Assembly: GCF_027627455.1 (NCBI RefSeq)
Contig: NZ_CP115483.1
Coordinates: forward strand, 434,001-498,000
Direction of reading: 5' to 3'
DNA: 64,000 nt
Source: Sphingobacterium sp. SYP-B4668
Lineage (GTDB): Bacteria; Bacteroidota; Bacteroidia; Sphingobacteriales; Sphingobacteriaceae
Translations under genes and position numbers: made by a program
The notes under the pieces: model-generated
The model's input: the letters and a program-made list of their open reading frames with translations, nothing else
What the model was told of the DNA's origin: nothing
Database searches by the model: none
Part shown: positions 57,459 to 64,000 of the stretch, in pieces
Numbering within the stretch: position 1 is the stretch's first letter
How the letters are laid out: the number at the start of each line of letters is the position of its first letter

Positions 57459-58199
57459 ATGATAATGAAGAGGTATTTTAAATATATAGGAGCATTACTG
57501 ATGACAATATTACTATTGTCGGCATGTAAGAAGGATTATTACCAAGACGGTGGTATACACGATCCGAAATTTAATGGGACGATTATGGATTTTCTGGAAT
57601 CCCGACCTGAGCTTTTTGATACATTGGTGCGAATTGTAAAGATTGCAGGACTGGAACCCACACTCGAGAATGAAGAGATTACCTTCTTTGCACCACCCAA
57701 TGCGTCTATTGGTAAGACCTTAAGAAGTCTGAATCGTAATTTATATCTGGATGGCCGTGATACAGTCGTAGAATTGGAGCAAATCAAACCATCGGTATGG
57801 AAACACTTCCTAGGGATGTATATGATGCGGGATAAATATATTTTAAAGGACTTTCCACAGTTGGACACCTTGAATATGATTGCATTTCCAGGGCAGATAT
57901 ACTTGACCTATAATGATGAACCAATGAATGTTGGAGTGATTTACAACGATGTCATCACGACCAATTCAGAAGGAGTAAAGCAAATCGTGAAGTATGCGGG
58001 ATATAGACAGCTCCATATTTCGAGTATGAATAGTTTTAGTATAAGCGGTTTAGGTGTGGCTCCTGTCGCTACTTCTGATATTCAGCCTCACAACGGCAGT
58101 GTACATGTGCTGCAATTTAGTAAACACGGCTTTGGATTCAACAATCGTGATTTTATTGATAAGGTGTATGCAACAGGAGTTAGTCCACGGACCAATTAA
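57459..58199 (+). CDS. Fasciclin (FAS1)-domain lipoprotein, second copy
   Basis: A 246-residue lipoprotein (lipobox LLSAC, Cys23; Met3 at 57465 is an alternative start). FAS1 features: GTIMDFLESRPELFDTLVRI, ITFFAPPNASIGKTLRSLN and SVHVLQFSKHGFGF. Clear paralogue of the protein at 51035-51706 (same GTI-x-DxL/FL-x-S-x-P opening and closing GFN block). It occupies the same position after SusD and is likely a surface ligand-binding or adhesive component. Confidence 0.85.
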   Translation: MIMKRYFKYIGALLMTILLLSACKKDYYQDGGIHDPKFNGTIMDFLESRPELFDTLVRIVKIAGLEPTLENEEITFFAPPNASIGKTLRSLNRNLYLDGRDTVVELEQIKPSVWKHFLGMYMMRDKYILKDFPQLDTLNMIAFPGQIYLTYNDEPMNVGVIYNDVITTNSEGVKQIVKYAGYRQLHISSMNSFSISGLGVAPVATSDIQPHNGSVHVLQFSKHGFGFNNRDFIDKVYATGVSPRTN

Positions 58200-58218
58200 T
58201 TATTAATCGAAGTAAATT

Positions 58219-59835
58219 ATGAGAAGCATTGTTTCTATTAAAAAAACCATTTTTCTTGCTACGATTTGCACCGTGACTTGTGTGCTATCTTGTACAAAAG
58301 AAGTGGAGATAGGCAAAGATCCGTATGAAGGAGGGAAGGAGCCTTTGGGGGTAGCATTTACCAAAGCTTATTCAGACCCGGAGTTGGCTGAGCCTGGAGC
58401 GGAGGTAACCTATTTTGTCAAAGGGCTCAAACAATATGAGGGACAATTTGACTTTACAATCAATGATGTTCCTGTAGTGGTAAAGTCATTAAGTGATTCC
58501 ACTATTCAGGTTATTGTACCTGAGCTAATCAGTTCGGGAACTGCCAAAATAAAGATGAAAGACCAGTTGTTCTATGGACCTAGATTGCTCATCGAAGGGA
58601 ATGTGTCAGTAGATAATAATTTTGACGTAGTGAATGGCTTTAATGGAGGGGTGAATACTATACTTTCCCATTCTGGAGGTTATTTAATTGGTGGTTTTTT
58701 CACGAACTATGAGAATGAAGCAAGTAGCACAGTCTTCAGAAATGGAATCCATTTTATTAACAGCCTCGGAAAGACCGGAACGGGCTTTGAATTTAGAAAA
58801 GGATTTGATGGGGTGGTCTCTGATATAAAAAGGCAAAATAACATGTTTGTCGTTGGGGGCTCCTTTTCTAAGTTTCACAACAGGTCCCTCAATAATCTTG
58901 TGCGCCTTAATGCTGATGGCAAGATAGATTCTGTAGTTGTAGAACTGCTGAACTCGACAGATAAACCTGAGAATGGATTGGATACGGTATCGGCACTCAA
59001 TGCCGGTACGATGGGGGGAATAGGGGGGGGCACTGTCCAAGGCGGATCTGTGAGGCGTGTATTTACTGTTGCCGACAATAAAATAGTGGCAATTGGAGGT
59101 TTTCACTATCACACGCGTGTTGATTATCGGTATTCATCTCGCGATCAAAAAAGAGAAGTATTGACTCCTGCGCGTCATATCATGCGCATTACCTCTGATG
59201 GCACACTTGATTCTGCTTTCAACTATAGTAACGTAGGTGCCAATGGTGAAATAACGGATGCTGTAAAATTAAGCGGGGACAATATTGTCGTAGTGGGATC
59301 TTTTACAAGCTATAATCAAAAGGCAGTACCACGTATTATGAAAATTGATGCCACGGGTAAAGTCGATGCCGGTTTTGCTGTCGGGACTGGTGCCAATGAC
59401 GCTATATTTTCTATTCAATACAATGAAAATCGTAAAAAAATGATTATCACTGGGCGATTTACGTCCTTCAATGGACAACCTGCGAAAGGTGTAGTCGTAC
59501 TCAATGAAGATGGCTCGCTAGATCCAACCTTCAAGTTGAAAGACATAGGCGAGAGTTTCTTCTATTATGGTTATATCTTGAATAGTGGCAAAGTTTTATT
59601 GTCAGGAAGCGTGGATAAGTATGACGGCGTTAAACGGTCGAACTTGTTGATTCTAAATGCAGATGGTACAGCAGAGCAGAAATACAATAATATAGGTCTC
59701 TTTGGTGGTATGGTCAATACGGTCGTGGAAACTACTTCTTCGCTTGGACATCCTGCCATTTTATTAGGGGGAGCGATTGGAGTCGTGGAAAAGAAGATTA
59801 TATCGGGTATTGTTAAATTGGAAATAAAAAATTAA
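58219..59835 (+). CDS. DUF5008 / delta-60-repeat surface lipoprotein
   Basis: A 538-residue lipoprotein (lipobox CVLSC, Cys25). An IPT/DUF5008-like N-terminal domain (about 35-135, PGAEVTYFVKGLKQYEGQFD) is followed by a beta-propeller with delta-60/DUF5122 repeats, for example GTLDSAFNYSNVGANGEITD, IVVVGSFTSYNQ, GKVDAGFAVGTGANDAIFSI and GSLDPTFKL. Such repeats build ligand-binding propellers at the surface. It is co-transcribed with the second SusCD-FAS1 module and precedes the LamG protein by 11 bp. Confidence 0.83.
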   Translation: MRSIVSIKKTIFLATICTVTCVLSCTKEVEIGKDPYEGGKEPLGVAFTKAYSDPELAEPGAEVTYFVKGLKQYEGQFDFTINDVPVVVKSLSDSTIQVIVPELISSGTAKIKMKDQLFYGPRLLIEGNVSVDNNFDVVNGFNGGVNTILSHSGGYLIGGFFTNYENEASSTVFRNGIHFINSLGKTGTGFEFRKGFDGVVSDIKRQNNMFVVGGSFSKFHNRSLNNLVRLNADGKIDSVVVELLNSTDKPENGLDTVSALNAGTMGGIGGGTVQGGSVRRVFTVADNKIVAIGGFHYHTRVDYRYSSRDQKREVLTPARHIMRITSDGTLDSAFNYSNVGANGEITDAVKLSGDNIVVVGSFTSYNQKAVPRIMKIDATGKVDAGFAVGTGANDAIFSIQYNENRKKMIITGRFTSFNGQPAKGVVVLNEDGSLDPTFKLKDIGESFFYYGYILNSGKVLLSGSVDKYDGVKRSNLLILNADGTAEQKYNNIGLFGGMVNTVVETTSSLGHPAILLGGAIGVVEKKIISGIVKLEIKN

Positions 59836-59846
59836 GGCTGACGATT

Positions 59847-61592
59847 ATGAAAGAGCAAATTATAACCATAGGAAATAAAATGCGAAGTGTCGCATACGCG
59901 GTTTTGATTCCAATAAGTCTGTTGATGACAATATCTTGCAACAAAGACTTTCCGAAAATATTAAAAGAATATCCTACAGACTTGCCCGCGGAGGCTGGGC
60001 GTACCAAGGTATTGTATATATTGGTTGATGGGTTGCGGGGGAAAGCCGTCCAGGATCTAGAGCCGCCAACACTCAAAAGAATAAAGCGTAAATCACTCTA
60101 TACATACGGCGCATTAGCCGATACCTCGCGGACGGTCATGACCAAAGAGTCGGGCTGGGCGACCTTGCTTACAGGGGTAGAGGCGCACAAACACGGTGTG
60201 GTATCCGATGATTTGTCTTTGGCTAAACTGACGGAGTTTCCGACGCTATTTGCTCGTGTAAAAGCAGAGAACAAAGGGTATACTTCTGTCGCCTTTACTT
60301 CTTCGAATGAGCTAGGGGCAGCTTTGACCAAAGATGCGGATAATCAAAAAAGCTTCGCTGGAGACGATGCCTTGACTTTGCAAAATACCATACAAGAATT
60401 GCAAAATGGACAGAGCGATATTGTATTTGCCCAGTTTGGAGATGTAGAAGAGGTGGGCAAGCAAAGTAGCTACGAAAGTACGGATCCTCTCTATGCTGAT
60501 GCTGTTAAGGACATCGATACTAAGATCGAAGCACTTATCACAGCGATGGAAAAGAGAGCTTCATTCGAACGAGAGGAGTGGCTAGTCGTCATAACCTCAA
60601 GCAAAGGTGGCGAAGCAGCTACTACAGTAATCGACAATACCGTATATGGAGATCCCGTGCGCAATACGTTTACGATGTTCTACTCACCTAAATTTGCCGA
60701 AAAGGTATTGGCAAGACCCAACTCGACAGAAATCCCATTTGGGGGAAATGCGTTGCGATTTACCTATGGTGCTACACCAGTAAATGCAAAACTAGATGAT
60801 GTGAACGCTTTTAATTTTGGAAATGACAAAGATTTCACTATCACACTGTTCATAAAAAGCAATATTCCAGGGGGTAATTGGAACTATCCCATCTTCCTGT
60901 CCAAGCGAGTGGAAGGCTTTGCAGGGGCGGGTTGGAATATGTTTGGGGAGGTAAGGGACGGCAAGATGGCGTGGGGATTTAACTCTGCTCTCGGCTCGCA
61001 AGTGTTTGGGACACAAATTAATGATGGAAATTGGCACTCGATGACCATCGTTGTCGATCGTACTGGAGATGCAGATTCTGTAAGAGCTTTTACCGATGGT
61101 GTATTTAATCAAGGAGCAACTGCTGATTCGGACAATCTAGATAACACATCTCCCCTGGCAATGGGGAGATGGCCAGGCAATAATAATGCTGATCCAGATG
61201 TTTTGATGGCAAATTTGCAGGTTTACAACACCGCCTTCACACGTAAGGAGGTAAAAGACCTAGCCGGTATAACACACGTTGACGAAACCCATCCCAAATA
61301 TTCGGCTTTGATTGGTTATTGGCCGGGATATGACGATGTAGGCAAGAGTGTACTTACAGAGGTCACAGGCCGTGCTGGCGATATGAAGATTACAGGCCCA
61401 TACAATTGGATGAGTTTTGGAGATGTGGTGAGTCATTTTAAACCTCCAATTACCTATGCTTTCTACCGTGTAGTGCCCAATTCGGTAGATATTTCATTCA
61501 TGATATATAAATGGATGGGAATCAATACACCTGTTTCATGGCAGTTAGATGGAAAAAGTTGGGCTCCATTATTTGTGGATATAAGAGATTAA
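59847..61592 (+). CDS. Lipoprotein with degenerate phosphodiesterase-like and LamG/DUF4983 domains
   Basis: A 581-residue lipoprotein (lipobox MTISC; starts at 59847 and 59880 both possible). The first 290 residues resemble the alkaline-phosphatase/type I phosphodiesterase fold (VLYILVDGLRG with Asp61, ESGWATLLTGVEAHKHGV, EEWLVVITSSKGG). The usual metal-binding DHG after the VVxTS strand is replaced by SKG (252-254), so catalysis is doubtful. A LamG/concanavalin-like domain (about 300-470) and a C-terminal DUF4983 region (IGYWPGYDDVGKS) follow. Probably a glycan-binding surface protein. A paralogue begins at 63654. Confidence 0.82.
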   Translation: MKEQIITIGNKMRSVAYAVLIPISLLMTISCNKDFPKILKEYPTDLPAEAGRTKVLYILVDGLRGKAVQDLEPPTLKRIKRKSLYTYGALADTSRTVMTKESGWATLLTGVEAHKHGVVSDDLSLAKLTEFPTLFARVKAENKGYTSVAFTSSNELGAALTKDADNQKSFAGDDALTLQNTIQELQNGQSDIVFAQFGDVEEVGKQSSYESTDPLYADAVKDIDTKIEALITAMEKRASFEREEWLVVITSSKGGEAATTVIDNTVYGDPVRNTFTMFYSPKFAEKVLARPNSTEIPFGGNALRFTYGATPVNAKLDDVNAFNFGNDKDFTITLFIKSNIPGGNWNYPIFLSKRVEGFAGAGWNMFGEVRDGKMAWGFNSALGSQVFGTQINDGNWHSMTIVVDRTGDADSVRAFTDGVFNQGATADSDNLDNTSPLAMGRWPGNNNADPDVLMANLQVYNTAFTRKEVKDLAGITHVDETHPKYSALIGYWPGYDDVGKSVLTEVTGRAGDMKITGPYNWMSFGDVVSHFKPPITYAFYRVVPNSVDISFMIYKWMGINTPVSWQLDGKSWAPLFVDIRD

Positions 61593-61606
61593 GAACAGAT
61601 AAATCG

Positions 61607-63634
61607 ATGATGACGATGAAAAAGAAATATGTAACAGGACTTCTCGCAATATTGGGCTTCCTAGCATTGAGTTCTTGCGGAAAATATGGATATGACTTTG
61701 AAAATGGATACCAACAAGGAGATTCTATTCCCTCGGATATCGTGACGGATACGACGATGTTTGAAGCAGATAAGAGTCTGTATCACCGAGCACGGATTTT
61801 TCCAGGCCTAGTTGGGGAAAATGTGTACCGTACGCGAGACACGACCATACGTATGGATTTCAAATTTGAATATGCCTCCAGTTTTGAACGAATGGTGAGT
61901 GTGGTACCGCAACCCATATTTAGTACAGGTGTATATGCTCCGGCGGGTGAATTGATTAAGATTATTGTTCCTGATGGAGTTATTGGACTTACGGCACAGA
62001 TAGGTGTGCATATGGACAATTTGTCCGGAAAAACGCCTTTGCGCAGGGATCCGATAATATATACGGTCAAGGAACTGTTTCCAGGGACAAACTATATAAA
62101 AAATCTCTACGGAGGGACCTTGTGGCTCCGCACCAATATTTCGAGGGATACGCCCGTTGACTTGAAAATGGCAGGAGTGGTAAGGGCTTCTGATTTTGTA
62201 CATGGGGTGACCGATGTGGGTAAATGGAAGGAAGATATACTCAAAAATGAGGTGCCGTGGATTGAACTGAGGGCGAAAAGGGTAGTATTCAATGTACCCC
62301 GAAATGCTATAGTGGGGCTTATTAATGAGGGTAAGTTGTCAGATATCAATGAGGTGATGGCTGAGTGGAATGTCATCTACGAAAAGGATTACTACGATTG
62401 GATGGGGTTGACACCAAATGCAGCAGAACTTAAAAATAAATATCCTACTTTGCCCGAACGAGGGGTATTGGATATCCAATTAACTGGCGGATATGGACAC
62501 TCTGGCAATCCATGGGTAGCCACCAACGATAGGGGCTGGCTGAATGAGTGGGTCGATCTAGCCACCATCCGCGCAGGACAAAATTGGGGGACCTACCATG
62601 AGATTGGCCACAATTATCAACAAATTGGTGCATGGAGTTGGAATGGACTAATTGAAACTACAAATAATTTATTTGTATTCAAAGGTTTACATCGTAATGG
62701 AATCCAGAATATTGGAAATGCACATCCAGCATTGAATGAAGCTTTCACCGCTGCACTCGCATACGCCAAGCAACCCATTTCAAAAAATAGTATTACGGAC
62801 GAAGCCGCCAACGGTGACAATGCTCCTTTCTTTAAGATTACGCCTTTTTTACAATTGTTTAATAAGATAGAAGGCAAAAATGGAGAAGATGGATGGGAAT
62901 TTATGCCCTATTTATACAATCAGGCACGGAATGTGAAATATTCATTTGGGCTGGATGAGGCCAAGCGGGACTTTTTCTATAGGACTTTGTGTGATTATAC
63001 TGGAAGAGACTATGCCCGATTTTGCGCCGCATGGGGCATCGGTGTGAGCGGAATAGCAAAGCGCGAAATGGCAGCAAAATACCCACCAATGGAAAAAGCC
63101 ATTTGGGAATACAACCCATTGAATGATACAGGAGGCGATGGTGCCATGAACCCAAAGGTGGATTTATTCAATACCGAATGGAAGGTCTTGTCAAAAAGTA
63201 CAGAAGAGCCTTCTGGAGAAGGTACGACTGACGGTAAAGTTATTCATATGATTGATGGTAATGCTAATACATTCTGGCACTCGCAGTGGCAAGCGCTTAC
63301 AGCTGCGCTTCCGCATACTGTCACTTTTGATATGAATGTTAGCCAAGCAGTCAAAGGGTTCTATTTGGTCCCAAGGCAGAATAGTTCGGGACAACGGCCT
63401 AAGAATATTGAAATCCAAGTCAGTGAGGATAATCTGACTTATACGACCCTCACTGCTGCTGATTTGGAAAGTGGCTATTCATTCGATATGGTCAATGATG
63501 CAACTCGTAAAGAATTTAGATTGAAAACAAGACGGAATATTCGATATTTCAAGATTTTCTTTAGAAATACAAATCACAACGGATCGACACATCATGCTGT
63601 TGGTGAAATTGGGGCATTTTATGATGTGGATTAA
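61607..63634 (+). CDS. M60-type (enhancin/mucinase-like) zinc metallopeptidase lipoprotein with C-terminal F5/8-type domain
   Basis: A 675-residue lipoprotein (start at 61607; the frame is open from 61511 inside the previous gene; lipobox ALSSC). The peptidase_M60 region contains GTYHEIGHNYQQIGAWSW, giving His331-Glu332 and His335, with Glu350 (GLIETTNN) as the probable third ligand. Upstream beta-rich segments (IKIIVPDGVIGLTAQIGVH) and a C-terminal F5/8 discoidin-like domain (about 535-675, MIDGNANTFWHSQWQ) are the usual M60-like arrangement. Such enzymes cleave O-glycosylated mucins and glycoproteins. It indicates a glycoprotein target for the neighbouring SusCD modules. Confidence 0.9.
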   Translation: MMTMKKKYVTGLLAILGFLALSSCGKYGYDFENGYQQGDSIPSDIVTDTTMFEADKSLYHRARIFPGLVGENVYRTRDTTIRMDFKFEYASSFERMVSVVPQPIFSTGVYAPAGELIKIIVPDGVIGLTAQIGVHMDNLSGKTPLRRDPIIYTVKELFPGTNYIKNLYGGTLWLRTNISRDTPVDLKMAGVVRASDFVHGVTDVGKWKEDILKNEVPWIELRAKRVVFNVPRNAIVGLINEGKLSDINEVMAEWNVIYEKDYYDWMGLTPNAAELKNKYPTLPERGVLDIQLTGGYGHSGNPWVATNDRGWLNEWVDLATIRAGQNWGTYHEIGHNYQQIGAWSWNGLIETTNNLFVFKGLHRNGIQNIGNAHPALNEAFTAALAYAKQPISKNSITDEAANGDNAPFFKITPFLQLFNKIEGKNGEDGWEFMPYLYNQARNVKYSFGLDEAKRDFFYRTLCDYTGRDYARFCAAWGIGVSGIAKREMAAKYPPMEKAIWEYNPLNDTGGDGAMNPKVDLFNTEWKVLSKSTEEPSGEGTTDGKVIHMIDGNANTFWHSQWQALTAALPHTVTFDMNVSQAVKGFYLVPRQNSSGQRPKNIEIQVSEDNLTYTTLTAADLESGYSFDMVNDATRKEFRLKTRRNIRYFKIFFRNTNHNGSTHHAVGEIGAFYDVD

Positions 63635-63653
63635 TGGATTGTAATTAACCTAA

Positions 63654-64000
63654 ATGACAATGAGAAAAATAAATAAATACAAGTGGAATCGTTGGCTCGC
63701 TGTTTTCATGGTGGGACTGGCTTTGGCAAGTTGTACGAAATATAATAACCCAGCACCGGAGTTTGAGGAATATGAGCAAGATGTGGATTCTAATCAAGTG
63801 AAGCGGAAAATCCTGTTTATTTCTATAGATGGATTGGTCGGGAGCGAGTTGGAGAATAATATTCCCGAACATCTGGGGAAACTAATGGAAAATGGAAAAT
63901 ACTCCTTTGTCTCCTTAGGAGATATGAATACCTCTGACCCGTCCTCGTGGGCGACGATGATGACGGGAGTCAACTCTAATAAGCATAAGATTACGACAGA
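63654..64000 (+). CDS. Second phosphodiesterase-like lipoprotein, partial (C-terminus beyond the right edge)
   Basis: ATG at 63654 opens a frame running off the window (115 codons visible). A lipobox ALASC (Cys27) is followed by RKILFISIDGLVGSELENN and PSSWATMMTGVNSNKHKITT, parallel to VLYILVDGLRG and ESGWATLLTGVEAHKHGV of the protein at 59847. It is therefore a paralogue with the alkaline-phosphatase-like N-terminal fold. Whether it keeps the catalytic DHG cannot be seen. It starts 19 bp after the M60 peptidase stop and belongs to the same operon. Confidence 0.85.
   Translation, partial: MTMRKINKYKWNRWLAVFMVGLALASCTKYNNPAPEFEEYEQDVDSNQVKRKILFISIDGLVGSELENNIPEHLGKLMENGKYSFVSLGDMNTSDPSSWATMMTGVNSNKHKITT

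Noticed and set aside
1..64000. rRNA, tRNA, CRISPR arrays, insertion sequences or prophage genes
   Set aside because: No transposase, integrase or phage structural protein, no regularly spaced repeats and no tRNA-like cloverleaf were noticed; a tool-based scan was not possible.

Overview
The window looks like a chromosomal segment of a free-living or commensal Bacteroidota bacterium, most likely Sphingobacteriaceae (Sphingobacterium-like). The grounds are four SusC/SusD-type outer-membrane pairs (one SusD cut by the left edge), many short-signal lipoproteins, start codons without Shine-Dalgarno sequences, a few Bacteroidota-style TAnnTTTG promoter boxes, and families largely confined to this phylum (DUF4361, DUF1735/BACON, DUF5007, DUF5008, DUF4983). 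The genus is an inference from style; no rRNA or tRNA gene is present to confirm it.

Layout. 1-4461 (minus): a SusC gene and the N-terminal part of its SusD. 4971-5836: a small membrane protein convergent with a TetR regulator. 6385-18833 (plus): a long operon of an IPT/NHL lipoprotein, SusC, SusD, two surface lipoproteins, a Tat-exported phosphocholine-type phospholipase C and a metallophosphoesterase, suggesting uptake of an organophosphate or phospholipid-derived ligand. 19074-20937: a zinc-ribbon protein and an FUSC-type membrane protein. 21022-28811: a secreted alpha/beta-hydrolase esterase divergent from an unassigned putative glycoside hydrolase and a GH95 enzyme, a small glycan-degrading cluster without its own SusCD. 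29322-30788: a lipoprotein, a 99-residue membrane protein and a lone ABC ATPase.

31071-38087 is the most unusual part: an AraC regulator, two small secreted proteins sharing an N-terminal LHPIQT strand, a PapD-like periplasmic chaperone (IKLFVR G1-strand motif), a larger secreted subunit and a 936-residue outer-membrane-barrel-like protein. I read this as a chaperone-assisted surface fibre system whose export protein is not recognisable by eye as a classical FimD/PapC usher.

38175-44764: start of a capsule/exopolysaccharide locus (CpsB-type phosphatase divergent from a CapD/FlaA1-like dehydratase, a Wza-like export lipoprotein and a Wzc-like tyrosine kinase ending in a Gly-Tyr repeat), closed by a clear terminator. 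44925-64000: a LacI regulator divergent from a large locus carrying two successive SusC-SusD-fasciclin modules, then DUF5008/delta-60 and LamG/DUF4983 lipoproteins, an M60-type (HEIGH) metallopeptidase and a second phosphodiesterase-like lipoprotein cut by the right edge. The M60 enzyme suggests a glycoprotein (mucin-like) target; two perfect palindromes beside the LacI gene are its likely operators.
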